Part shown: positions 22,611-30,465 of the stretch, in pieces
Position numbering within the stretch: the first letter of the stretch is position 1
Layout of the letters: each line of letters opens with the position of its first letter
Assembly (NCBI GenBank): GCA_030688025.1
Contig: JAUYJL010000018.1
Span: forward strand, 1-42,179
Direction: 5' to 3'
DNA length: 42,179 bases
Origin: Candidatus Peregrinibacteria bacterium
GTDB taxonomy: Bacteria > Patescibacteriota > Gracilibacteria > UBA1369 > LOWO2-01-FULL-3
Notes under the pieces: model-generated
What the model saw: the letters and a program-made list of their open reading frames with translations, nothing else
Told to the model about the DNA's origin: nothing
The model's database searches: none
Made by a program: the position numbers and the translations under genes

Positions 22611-23573
22611 TCAGTTCAGGATTAATAAGATCAATCCAATCATGCGCCCTTTATCTTTCGGGTTACTTTCGGCAATTAAAAGTGTCAATGCGGTGAGAGC
22701 TTCTGGGGTCATGCGGATTGGATTTAGTAAACCTGTTCGTTTCAAGAACCAAACGAAAGTGAAAGCTCCAGAGCGCTTATTGCCATCAATAAACGGATGA
22801 TTCTTTACCGTGAAATACAATAAATGCGCGGCTTTTTCTTCTATTGTCGAATATAAATCTTTTCCTCCGAATGATTGCAATACATTACCCAATATTCCCT
22901 CTATGCTTTGTTCTTTTCTTGAAATCCCGAAAAATTCGCCAGCCTGTCCGCTTTTGGTTAATCCGATCTTTAAATCTGAAATTGCATCCGTTAACTCTTT
23001 TGCTGTGAGTTTAAATTCTTTTTTTGTTACTCCTGTTTTCGGAAAATTTTCTTTGTCATATGCGTCGAGTGAAAACCAAGTATTCGCAAACATTTTTATC
23101 AATTCAAGGGCATCGGTTGCTCCTACAGTTCCGCCCGATGGCAATAATGTTCTTACTTGTTCAACAGCTTTTAGGAATAAATCATAATTCCTTGCGAGTC
23201 GTTTTTTGTTGATTGTGTAGCCATCGACGATGTGTTGGTGCAAGATTTTGGTTGCCCACTTGCGGAATTGGATAGCCCTAGCTGAATTTGTTCTATAACC
23301 TACAGCTAAAATAATATCCAAATTATAATATTGTACTTTATATGTTTTGCCATCTTTGGCAGTATGTGCAATATTTGCACATACTGAGTCCTCACTAAGC
23401 TCTTTGTCTTTTAGAATATTGTTAATATGTTTTGTAGCAACGGATCTCTCAACTTCAAATAAATCCGCTATTTCCGCCTGTGTCGCCCAAATTGTTTCCG
23501 CCGAAACATCTTCTTTAAGCTCGATTGCTCCTGTTTTTGCTTGATAAATTATTATCCCGTTTTCTTTTTTCAT
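22611..23573 (-). CDS. RhuM-Doc/Fic fusion protein
   Basis: The 320-residue protein combines an N-terminal RhuM-type region (IIIYQAKTGAIELKEDVSAE, WATQAEIADLFEVERSVATK, YYNLDIILAVGYRTNSARAI, FRKWATKILHQHIVDGYTIN) with a C-terminal Doc/Fic domain. Its active site HPFIDGNKRSGAF has GNKR, as in Doc, which phosphorylates EF-Tu, rather than the GNGR of AMP-adding Fic proteins. The RhuM part resembles a DNA-binding phage antirepressor-like module. No separate small antitoxin gene is seen. It is 97 bp upstream of the Fic gene on the same strand, and copy 3 of the 24-bp repeat lies 44 bp before its start. Confidence 0.9.
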   Translation of the reverse strand: MKKENGIIIYQAKTGAIELKEDVSAETIWATQAEIADLFEVERSVATKHINNILKDKELSEDSVCANIAHTAKDGKTYKVQYYNLDIILAVGYRTNSARAIQFRKWATKILHQHIVDGYTINKKRLARNYDLFLKAVEQVRTLLPSGGTVGATDALELIKMFANTWFSLDAYDKENFPKTGVTKKEFKLTAKELTDAISDLKIGLTKSGQAGEFFGISRKEQSIEGILGNVLQSFGGKDLYSTIEEKAAHLLYFTVKNHPFIDGNKRSGAFTFVWFLKRTGLLNPIRMTPEALTALTLLIAESNPKDKGRMIGLILLILN

Positions 23574-23616
23574 ATATTTTGTATTAAAAAAATAAATATA
23601 TGAAAAAATGTTAGCT

Positions 23617-23640
23617 GGTGAAGATTAAATTTTCGTTAAA
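23617..23640. repeat. Diverged copy 3 of the 36-bp repeat
   Basis: GGT-x-x-A-x-ATTAAATTTTCGTTAAA is shared with 2272-2295 and 2940-2963; 21 of 24 positions match. Like copies 1 and 2 it lies upstream of a minus-strand toxin-type gene, in the same orientation. Confidence 0.7.
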
Positions 23641-23680
23641 AATTCCTAAAATTTTTATAAAAAAAACTATGAAGCGTCTT

Positions 23681-23755
23681 TGGAGCGAGTAACGAGAATC
23701 GAACTCGTGTTTCGACCTTGGCAAGGTCGCGTAATAGCCATTATACCATACTCGC
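23681..23755 (-). tRNA. tRNA-Gly (GCC)
   Basis: On the minus strand GCGAGTA (23755-23749) pairs with TACTCGC (23691-23685). The anticodon stem CGACC/GGTCG encloses TTGCCAA with anticodon GCC. The discriminator is T and CCA is encoded at 23683-23681. Confidence 0.97.
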
Positions 23756-23871
23756 TTGTTGTGAATGTGCTTCTGTGGTGCTTTTTTGCCGCTATAAATT
23801 CAATGTTTTGCATGCGAAATTGTAATTCTTAAAGTATTTTAAATCAATCTATTTTGTGGTAAATTTCTGGC

Positions 23872-25137
23872 ATGGGAGAAAATTTCGTTGAAAAACTTGA
23901 AGAATCCTCAAAATCTTTGAAGACAAGAGCTGGCTATACCAGACGTTTTTTGGAAAAACAAAAAATTTCCGATGATGATTTTATAAAAAAATCCGGAGAT
24001 ATTGGAGTCACTGTTTCAGCAGAAGATGTGAAAGATGACAAAAAGTTGGTCACTAAAATTTATGAAATACAAAAGGCTGTCGGACTTACAGAAGCAGATT
24101 CAAAAGAAGGGACTGATGGAATGTTTGGGCCTTATACTCTTGGGAAAGTTGAAGAATTTATTGTAGGAAGAGCTGAAAGAAAAGATACGTCTGCCCGTGT
24201 TGCCGACGATGCAAAAACTGAGGGTTCAGTTGCTGCTGCTGCCGCGAATGATGATGCCAAAGAACCTGATTCTGTAGCGCAAAATCCTTCGGCGCCTATA
24301 CAACAAGAACCGGTCGAAGCTCCCCCTGCAAAACTTGATCCAAATTCCAATAAAAACGAAACTCCGAAAGCGAATCTTGATAAAATCCTTAAAACATTTC
24401 CCGGAAAAAGTGAAGTTGTGAGACTTGCTGGAAATGGCGGACGACAAGTTGTGATTTATATTCCGGAGGGATTTAATGCTAGTAAACCTGTCGAAATTGA
24501 TTATCATTTTCATGGAACTTATAGCAACTGGGTTGATGTCCCAATTCCAAAACTTAATGGGACTTCCCCATATTACAATACTCATGTCGGTAAATTTGGG
24601 GTAGGTTCAAATCGCATTAATCAAGCACTTGCTGCTGCCCAAAAACATAAGAATATGATCATGGTTTATCCTTTGAGCGCAGGAAGACGTGGGAGAGTCG
24701 GATCCACGGGTTACAAACAGGGATACGACAATGATTGGATGGAAAAAGGAAATAGCACAAATGACGACATGGCCAGTTTACATACAGAAACTCTTGCTCA
24801 ATTAAGTACAATGCTTGGCCAAGAAGTGAATTCTCCATCTGTTACTCTATCCGGACATAGTGCCGGAGGAGTCGCCGTGCGGAATGCAATTGTTTCCGGG
24901 TTTGCGCCTGACAAAGCTAAATTTTTGGATGCGAGTTATGGCGGATGGGCATCATTTGCCAAAGCAAAAGCTGACAAGAAAACTAAATTTGAAATATATG
25001 TAAGGGCCGGCGAAAACAATATGGCGAGAAATAATACTGACAACACTCAAACCCGTTCATTGGAAGGGAAGCGAATGGTCGCTTATGTCAGGACAAGAGA
25101 TATCATTCACGACAATTTTATTGCTGCGTATTTGTAA
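23872..25137 (+). CDS. Alpha/beta-hydrolase-like protein with peptidoglycan-binding-like N-region
   Basis: The 421-residue protein starts at ATG 23872. Residues about 60-100 (TKIYEIQKAVGLTEADSKEG then DGMFGPYTLGKVEEF) resemble a PG_binding_1 repeat, which ends in DGxFGPxT. A Lys/Asn/Ala/Pro-rich linker follows. The C-terminal 260 residues look like an alpha/beta hydrolase: an oxyanion-type IDYHFHGTYSNW, the nucleophile elbow SGHSAGG, an Asp in FLDASYGGW and a His in DIIHDNF near the end. Esterase or deacylase activity is possible. No signal peptide is visible, so its target is unknown. It lies between tRNA-Gly and the AbiE pair and may belong to the same accessory block. Confidence 0.75.
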   Translation: MGENFVEKLEESSKSLKTRAGYTRRFLEKQKISDDDFIKKSGDIGVTVSAEDVKDDKKLVTKIYEIQKAVGLTEADSKEGTDGMFGPYTLGKVEEFIVGRAERKDTSARVADDAKTEGSVAAAAANDDAKEPDSVAQNPSAPIQQEPVEAPPAKLDPNSNKNETPKANLDKILKTFPGKSEVVRLAGNGGRQVVIYIPEGFNASKPVEIDYHFHGTYSNWVDVPIPKLNGTSPYYNTHVGKFGVGSNRINQALAAAQKHKNMIMVYPLSAGRRGRVGSTGYKQGYDNDWMEKGNSTNDDMASLHTETLAQLSTMLGQEVNSPSVTLSGHSAGGVAVRNAIVSGFAPDKAKFLDASYGGWASFAKAKADKKTKFEIYVRAGENNMARNNTDNTQTRSLEGKRMVAYVRTRDIIHDNFIAAYL

Positions 25138-25150
25138 AGTTGCGTAGCAT

Positions 25151-25179
25151 TTGACTTCGAAGCTTCTTTGCTGTATCAT
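25151..25179 (+). promoter_or_regulatory. Promoter of the abiE operon
   Basis: TTGACT (25151-25156), a 17-bp spacer and TATCAT (25174-25179). The palindrome GAAGCTTC (25159-25166) in the spacer is a candidate AbiEi operator. Confidence 0.6.
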
Positions 25180-25208
25180 TTCAGTAGATTATATAAAAGT
25201 ATAATTAT

Positions 25209-25817
25209 ATGAAATTAAAGGATTTCCGTAAAAAGATGGAAAAGAATGTTTTTTCCGTGGCGGAGGCACGGGTGCTTTGCTTCGCCGATAAACCTGACGT
25301 TTTAAATCTGCAACTGCATTTATGGAAAAATAAAGGTGAGCTGATTGCTTTGAAGCGGGGACTTTATATGTTTGCCGATGCGAAAGATGAGACTCGTGAA
25401 ATTGCGCGTGGTTTATATTATCCCTGTTATTTCAGCTTGGAATACGCTTTGAATTTTTATGGCGTCATGCCGGAGGCTGTATTCCAATATACACTTGTCA
25501 GTACGAAAGCTACGCGCCATTTCAAAACGCCTGTTGGGATTTTTACCTATCAGCAGATCAAGAAAGAGGCATTTTGTGGTTTTGATCCGGAAACGCTTAT
25601 GGCGGACAAGGAAAAAGCATTAGTGGATTATTTTTATCTTCATTCCGCAGAGCTTGAGCCTAATGATAAGTTTTGGGAACACTCAAGACTGGAGGCCGGT
25701 GCAACAAAAATTAATTTCAAAAAAGCTTTGAGCTATGCGGGGCTTTTCAAATCCAAAAAAGTAAATTTACTACTTAACAGCTTTCACACTTATGCAAAAT
25801 CTCACCAAAATTATTAA
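25209..25817 (+). CDS. abiEi: AbiEi-like antitoxin / transcriptional regulator
   Basis: The 202-residue protein has the winged-helix-like N-terminus of AbiEi antitoxins, with NVFSVAEARVL and LWKNKGELIALKRGLYMFA, followed by the conserved PCYFSLEYALNFYGVMPEA and a C-terminal domain with ADKEKALVDYFYLH. AbiEi represses its own operon and is not thought to bind the toxin directly (type IV pair). It overlaps the following AbiEii gene by 26 bp. The promoter and a spacer palindrome suggest autoregulation. Confidence 0.86.
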   Translation: MKLKDFRKKMEKNVFSVAEARVLCFADKPDVLNLQLHLWKNKGELIALKRGLYMFADAKDETREIARGLYYPCYFSLEYALNFYGVMPEAVFQYTLVSTKATRHFKTPVGIFTYQQIKKEAFCGFDPETLMADKEKALVDYFYLHSAELEPNDKFWEHSRLEAGATKINFKKALSYAGLFKSKKVNLLLNSFHTYAKSHQNY

Positions 25818-26628
25818 GGAGGCTAAAAAGAATGGTATTGATGACAATGGCGTTCTCAATTTGGTTCGCGAGTATCTTCAGGTGCTTATTCTGAAAGCGA
25901 TTTATCAGTCAAAATACGGCAGTGGCTTGAGTTTTATGGGAGGAACATGTTTACGGATCTGCCATGATTTGAAAAGATATTCCGAAGATTTGGATTTTGC
26001 TTTTGACAAAAAGATTCAGGGATATTCATTCCAAGAACTCAATGAAATAATTGTTTCCTTCCTTAAAAATACGGATTTTGAAGTTGATCTGAAGGTTAGT
26101 GAGGATAAGGTGGTTCAAAAATCCTTCATTCGTGTTGGCAAGGTGTTACATCTATTTGGATTGAGCCCTCTTGAAAGCCAAAAAATTCATGTAAAGCTGG
26201 AGATCGATACAAATCCGGTCAAAGTCGGCGATAATGAATTGGAAACATTTTTTGTTAATAAATTTAATGAGATGTTCCCCATTTTAAAGCATAGCGATGG
26301 AACTTTGTTTGCCGGAAAAGTGTGTGCTGTTTTTAATCGTGAATATATTAAGGGGAGGGATTTTTACGATTTACTCTGGTACTTGAATCGCAAGGAAAAA
26401 ATTAATCTTGGATATCTAAACCGTGCAATGAAGCAGGCCGGGGTTAACATGCAGTTTAAGGACGATAAGAGTGTTATCGAACGGCTTGGAGAGAGAGTTC
26501 AGGATGTAAAAGTTCAGGAGATTATGAAAGACCTTGGCAGATTTTTGGAAGACGCCGGAGAGGAAAAGATTTTTCGGAATTACCATGCCGCATATGCGCA
26601 GGCAGTTAATCGCTATCTTAAGGCTTAG
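25792..26628 (+). CDS. abiEii: AbiEii nucleotidyltransferase toxin
   Basis: The 278-residue product has the AbiEii/COG2253 nucleotidyltransferase features: FMGGTCLRICHDLKRYSEDLDF, with the GGT motif and the metal-binding D-x-D, VGDNELETFFVNKFNEM and KGRDFYDLLWYLNRKEK, which carries the conserved RDxxDL. Proteins of this family add nucleotides to tRNA acceptor ends and block growth or phage spread. With the upstream AbiEi it forms a complete defence-type pair. It ends 72 bp before the pnp stop, on the opposite strand. Confidence 0.9.
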   Translation: MQNLTKIIKEAKKNGIDDNGVLNLVREYLQVLILKAIYQSKYGSGLSFMGGTCLRICHDLKRYSEDLDFAFDKKIQGYSFQELNEIIVSFLKNTDFEVDLKVSEDKVVQKSFIRVGKVLHLFGLSPLESQKIHVKLEIDTNPVKVGDNELETFFVNKFNEMFPILKHSDGTLFAGKVCAVFNREYIKGRDFYDLLWYLNRKEKINLGYLNRAMKQAGVNMQFKDDKSVIERLGERVQDVKVQEIMKDLGRFLEDAGEEKIFRNYHAAYAQAVNRYLKA

Positions 26629-26639
26629 TAGTCAATATG

Positions 26640-26702
26640 AAAAAAGAGGAACAACTTTCGTCATTCCCCTTTTTGGGTCAACCTTGTTTATGTTCCACTC
26701 TT
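26640..26702 (-). terminator. Terminator of rpsO-pnp
   Basis: On the minus strand a stem of AAGAG-GAACA type (26702-26691) pairs with TGTTCCTCTT (26653-26644) and is followed by six T residues (26645-26640). The loop is about 37 nt. Confidence 0.55.
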
Positions 26703-28905
26703 AGTTCTTGTGGACTCTGCGAACTGAAGATGTTCCGTCTACAATCTCGTCATCGGCCTTGCCTAGGTTTGATTGTGTGACTGTTTTATTTGCTTGAGGA
26801 GCAGTTCCTTCTGTCAAAAGGGCTTTTCTTGAGAAATTGTATCTTCCTTGATCATCAACTTGCATCAATTTTACCTTTACGATATCCCCTAATTTCACGA
26901 CATCTTCAACTTTGTTTACTCTCTTTGTATCAAGTTCTGAAATATGAACTAATCCTTCTTTTCCTGGAACGAATTCCACGAATGCACCAAATTCCATGAT
27001 TCTTGTGACTTTTCCTTCGAATGTGTCTCCAACTTTTGGAATATAGGTAAGTTTTGCGATCCAATCCAAAGCTTTGTTTCCTTTTTCTTGGTCCGGAGCC
27101 GTGATTGTCACAATTCCTTCATCGCTGATATCCATTTCAACTTCACATTCTGCAGTAATTCTTTGAATTGTTTCACCACCTTTTCCGATGATAATTCTGA
27201 TCATATCCGGATCAACTTTTACCGTCATGATAAGTGGAGCATATTTTGAAAGATTCTTTCTTGGTTCTGGTAATGCCTCAATCATTTTTGCCATGATAAA
27301 ATCACGACCTTCTTTGGCTTGTGCAAGCGCATTTGTCAATAAATCGATTGAAAGTCCTTTGATCTTGATGTCCATTTGAAGTGCTGTGATCCCATCACGT
27401 GTTCCAGTGACTTTGAAATCCATATCTCCAGCGAAATCTTCCATGCCTTGAATGTCTGATAAAATTTTGTAAGCACCTGTTTCTTTGTCGGAAACAAGTC
27501 CCATAGCAATTCCGGCGACAGGTTTTTTGATAGGCACACCCGCGCACATCAATGAAAGCGTAGATCCGCAGACAGAAGCCATAGAGCTTGATCCATTACA
27601 TTTGATAATTTCAGAAACCAACCACATTGTGTATGGGAAAACTTCTTTATCAGGAAGCACAGGAAGTAGCGCTCTTTCAGCTAAATCTCCGTGTCCGATT
27701 TCACGTCTGTTTGGCCCCATTAAACGTTTGATATCTCCCGTTGCATATGGAGGAAAATGATAATGATGCATGTATCTCTTCACTTTATCTTTGTCCATCG
27801 TGTCGATGATTTGTGCATCTGTAGGCCCTCCAAGTGTTGTGATTGTCAAAGCGGTCGTCTCTCCTCTTTGGAAAATTGCAGATCCGTGAGTTCTTGGCAA
27901 AACGTCCAAAACTATACTGATAGGACGAACGTCCGTAAGCTTTCTGCCGTCTAAACGAATTTCTTTTTCAAGAATATTTTTTCTCATATTCTTTTCCATC
28001 ATTTTGTTTAGAATTTCTGCGATTTCTTTTTTTGAGTAAGTTCCTTCTTCAATTTCTTTTGCAAAATGCGTGGAAAGTTTGTCTTCAAGTGCGTGAATTT
28101 TTACTTTTACATCTTTTTTAGTTTTTCCTTCGATTGTATTCAATTCATCAACTGAAATTTGTTCAGCAATTTTCGTGACTAATTCTTCGTTTATTAAATG
28201 TAAAACCGGTTCAATTTTTGTAACCTCGAATCCTTTTACATAATCCAATTGGAATTGGCAGATTTCTTTGATGTGTTTGTGTGCTTCTACAAGCGCCTCC
28301 AAGACTACTTCTTCGGTAACCTCTTTCATTCCCGCTTCAACCATCGTGATGGCATCAAGCGTTCCTGCAACGATCAAATTCATCTGACCTTCTTCACATT
28401 CTGTATATGTAGGATTGATAATTATTTTTCCGTCTTTATATCCAACTCGGACAGCTCCAAGAGGTCCTTCAAATGGCGCACCGCTCAATAAAAGAGCCAC
28501 TGAAGCGGCATTCATAGCTGTTGTAGCGGGATCTATTTCTAAATCCGCTGAAAGAGTACTGCATATAAGCTGTACTTCATTTGTTGTCCCCTTTGGGAAA
28601 AGTGGACGAACCGGTCTGTCGATCATTCTTGAGATCAAAGTCGCGTTTTCTGAAGGTCTTCCTTCACGTTTAATAAAACGGCTTCCTTTGATTTTTCCTG
28701 CCGCATACATATTTTCTTCGTAATCGACTGTCATAGGGAAAAAATCTGCCCCCTCAAGACCTTTTTCTGTCATCGAAGCATTGGCCATTATCACCGTGTC
28801 TCCAAGAGAAACAACGGCACAGCCATTTGCATACGACATAATCGGGGAATTCGTAATCTTAAATTCTCTCCCCGCGAGAGTCATAATACTTGTTTTTGGT
28901 TCCAT
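26701..28905 (-). CDS. pnp: Polyribonucleotide nucleotidyltransferase (PNPase)
   Basis: The 734-residue phosphorolytic 3'-5' exoribonuclease degrades RNA in the trimeric degradosome-like ring. The domains are visible in order: first RNase PH domain (FFPMTVDYEENMYAAGKIKG), helical linker, second RNase PH domain (IRLDGRKLTDVRPIS, with DIQGMEDFAGDMDFKVTGT), KH domain with IRIIIGKGGETIQRI, and S1 domain with GKVTRIMEFGAFVEFVPGKE. The length fits the family. It follows rpsO on the same strand, the classical arrangement, and its leader has an elaborate fold (28935-29032). Confidence 0.98.
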   Translation of the reverse strand: MEPKTSIMTLAGREFKITNSPIMSYANGCAVVSLGDTVIMANASMTEKGLEGADFFPMTVDYEENMYAAGKIKGSRFIKREGRPSENATLISRMIDRPVRPLFPKGTTNEVQLICSTLSADLEIDPATTAMNAASVALLLSGAPFEGPLGAVRVGYKDGKIIINPTYTECEEGQMNLIVAGTLDAITMVEAGMKEVTEEVVLEALVEAHKHIKEICQFQLDYVKGFEVTKIEPVLHLINEELVTKIAEQISVDELNTIEGKTKKDVKVKIHALEDKLSTHFAKEIEEGTYSKKEIAEILNKMMEKNMRKNILEKEIRLDGRKLTDVRPISIVLDVLPRTHGSAIFQRGETTALTITTLGGPTDAQIIDTMDKDKVKRYMHHYHFPPYATGDIKRLMGPNRREIGHGDLAERALLPVLPDKEVFPYTMWLVSEIIKCNGSSSMASVCGSTLSLMCAGVPIKKPVAGIAMGLVSDKETGAYKILSDIQGMEDFAGDMDFKVTGTRDGITALQMDIKIKGLSIDLLTNALAQAKEGRDFIMAKMIEALPEPRKNLSKYAPLIMTVKVDPDMIRIIIGKGGETIQRITAECEVEMDISDEGIVTITAPDQEKGNKALDWIAKLTYIPKVGDTFEGKVTRIMEFGAFVEFVPGKEGLVHISELDTKRVNKVEDVVKLGDIVKVKLMQVDDQGRYNFSRKALLTEGTAPQANKTVTQSNLGKADDEIVDGTSSVRRVHKN

Positions 28906-28934
28906 GTTTTTTTGGGTTATGGAGTTATATAATC

Positions 28935-29032
28935 CCCAAACGGAACCTTCCTTAAGTTACAAGGTTTAAGGAAACGAATGTTCGTTTACTTGAATCTTGC
29001 TACTTAACCGAAGACTTTCCGACTTGGGTTTG
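28935..29032 (-). promoter_or_regulatory. Structured rpsO-pnp intercistronic leader
   Basis: CCCAAAC-GGAA (28935-28945) can pair with TTCCG and GGGTTTG (29017-29021 and 29026-29032). Inside are hairpin TTCCTTAA/TTAAGGAA (28948-28955 and 28966-28973, 10-nt loop) and the hairpin AAACGAA-TG-TTCGTTT (28972-28987). A double hairpin here would fit RNase III-type processing or PNPase autocontrol, as in other bacteria. Confidence 0.6.
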
Positions 29033-29072
29033 ACTAAAGTTTTAAAGAACGTTTTTGCCACGAAATGGCGAA

Positions 29073-29336
29073 TTACTTTCTTAGCTTCAATTCTTTCAGG
29101 ATTTTCTCATAAGCGTCTTTATCATGGAGTCTCATGTAGTTTAGGTGTTTTCTCCTTTTTCCTACAAGTCCGATAAGACCTCTTCTTGAATGATCATCCT
29201 TTGCATGTGATTCAAGATGACCTGAAAGCTCAGTGATTCTTTCTGTCAAAACAGCGATTTGTACGCGTGAAGAACCTGTGTCTTTCTGGTGTACTCCATA
29301 TTTTCCGATGAGGACTTTTTTCTTTGCTCTATCCAT
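29073..29336 (-). CDS. rpsO: 30S ribosomal protein S15
   Basis: The 87-residue protein is a full-length S15, the primary binder of the central domain of 16S rRNA, with TGSSRVQIAVLTERITELSG, HAKDDHSRRGLIGLVGKRRK and LNYMRLHDKDAYEKILKELK all in place. pnp follows after 167 bp. The promoter is seen at 29379-29407. Confidence 0.98.
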   Translation of the reverse strand: MDRAKKKVLIGKYGVHQKDTGSSRVQIAVLTERITELSGHLESHAKDDHSRRGLIGLVGKRRKHLNYMRLHDKDAYEKILKELKLRK

Positions 29337-29378
29337 GATTTTCGAGTAAAAATGTATATAAAATTGATAGCGGGTGGT

Positions 29379-29407
29379 AGTTTACACAAAAAAATTGATT
29401 TTGGCAA
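29379..29407 (-). promoter_or_regulatory. Promoter of rpsO-pnp
   Basis: On the minus strand TTGCCA (29407-29402), a 17-bp spacer and TAAACT (29384-29379). Confidence 0.6.
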
Positions 29408-29422
29408 GAGTTAATGTAAAAT
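29395..29422 (+). promoter_or_regulatory. Candidate leaderless promoter of the 29430 gene
   Basis: TTGATT (29395-29400), a 16-bp spacer and TAAAAT (29417-29422). Transcription would start at about 29429-29430, on the ATG chosen for the gene. It overlaps the divergent rpsO promoter. Confidence 0.4.
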
Positions 29423-29429
29423 GATGGCC

Positions 29430-30368
29430 ATGGACTATAAAAAAGTCATCGTAGATTCGTGGATTTATACGCAGAGCAATAAAAAGCTGATTTTCTGGTT
29501 TGGCTTTATTCCTTCAATATTGACGACTACTGTGGGCGTGGGATATATCGCTTATCAGATTTTGGCTTTCAAAAAATCTTATATTTTTGGGGATGAACAA
29601 GGCAGTGCTCTTAAGGATGTAGTCACTTTTATATGGGATTTTATAAATATTCATCTTACTTTGACGGTACCTTTGGTTGTTACCGCCGTGGTTTTTGGCG
29701 TTTTTTACTTTCTTTTTCCTACGCTTGCAAGAGCGGCGTCGATACAAATCATAGCCAGACATCGAAATAAGCAAGAGGCCTCTATCGGAACCGGACTAAA
29801 GTATGGAATAATGTCTTTCCTCCAGCTTTTTGAGTACCATATGATTATTAAAACTTTTTCTTTTTTCTCTTTATTGATAGAGATGTCGTTTGTCGTAAGA
29901 AATCTTGGACCCGTGCTTTTCAAGCTACTACTCCCCGTTTTCTTCCTTTTGATAATCGTGAGTTTTGCAATGATGCTTCTTTTTACTTACACAGATTTTT
30001 TCATTGTTATAGATGGAAAAGGAGTTTTTGATTCGATGAAATCAAGCGCTAAGTTGGTCGTTTTGAGCTGGAAGCACACGGTTTTGATAACAATTCTTAT
30101 GATTCTTATCGGTGTCAGAATTTTCATCCAAGCCGTGATGGTTTTTGCGATTCCGGCGCTTATTATAGGCATTACCGGATATGTGGCAACGGTTACGCTT
30201 GCCGTAACCGGACTTCTTATCGGAGCGATTGTCGGGCTTATCTGCCTGTTTTTGGCCTCTTACCTCAACGGGGTTATCGATATTTTTTCATATACGGTTT
30301 GGACTTATACTTTCCTCGATTTGACCTCTGAGAAACATCTTTCTGCGAGAGAAGTGGCGACAGAGTAG
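29430..30368 (+). CDS. Polytopic membrane protein of unknown function
   Basis: From ATG 29430 the product is 312 residues with about six hydrophobic segments, including LIFWFGFIPSILTTTVGVGY, LTVPLVVTAVVFGVFYFLF, LLLPVFFLLIIVSFAMMLLF, VLITILMILIGVRIFI and VTGLLIGAIVGLICLFLASY. In-frame ATGs at 29421 and 29424 are possible starts, but they overlap the likely -10 box. The fold is similar to hypothetical six-helix membrane proteins often found in CPR genomes. No catalytic motif is visible. It diverges from rpsO. Confidence 0.8.
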   Translation: MDYKKVIVDSWIYTQSNKKLIFWFGFIPSILTTTVGVGYIAYQILAFKKSYIFGDEQGSALKDVVTFIWDFINIHLTLTVPLVVTAVVFGVFYFLFPTLARAASIQIIARHRNKQEASIGTGLKYGIMSFLQLFEYHMIIKTFSFFSLLIEMSFVVRNLGPVLFKLLLPVFFLLIIVSFAMMLLFTYTDFFIVIDGKGVFDSMKSSAKLVVLSWKHTVLITILMILIGVRIFIQAVMVFAIPALIIGITGYVATVTLAVTGLLIGAIVGLICLFLASYLNGVIDIFSYTVWTYTFLDLTSEKHLSAREVATE

Positions 30369-30374
30369 AAATTC

Positions 30375-30402
30375 GCTTTCCTTATATAATTAGCTTTCCT
30401 TA
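30375..30402. repeat. GCTTTCCTTA direct repeat upstream of the PAS gene promoter
   Basis: GCTTTCCTTA occurs at 30375-30384 and 30393-30402, 18 bp apart, ending 4 bp before the -35 box at 30407. It could be an activator site. Confidence 0.4.
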
Positions 30403-30406
30403 GCAG

Positions 30407-30435
30407 TTGACGCCTTACTGTTTTTGTTGTATAAT
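30407..30435 (+). promoter_or_regulatory. Promoter of the PAS protein gene
   Basis: TTGACG (30407-30412), a 17-bp spacer and TATAAT (30430-30435), 30 bp before the ATG. Confidence 0.7.
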
Positions 30436-30465
30436 GGTAGTGTAGAAATAAATATAAACATATAA

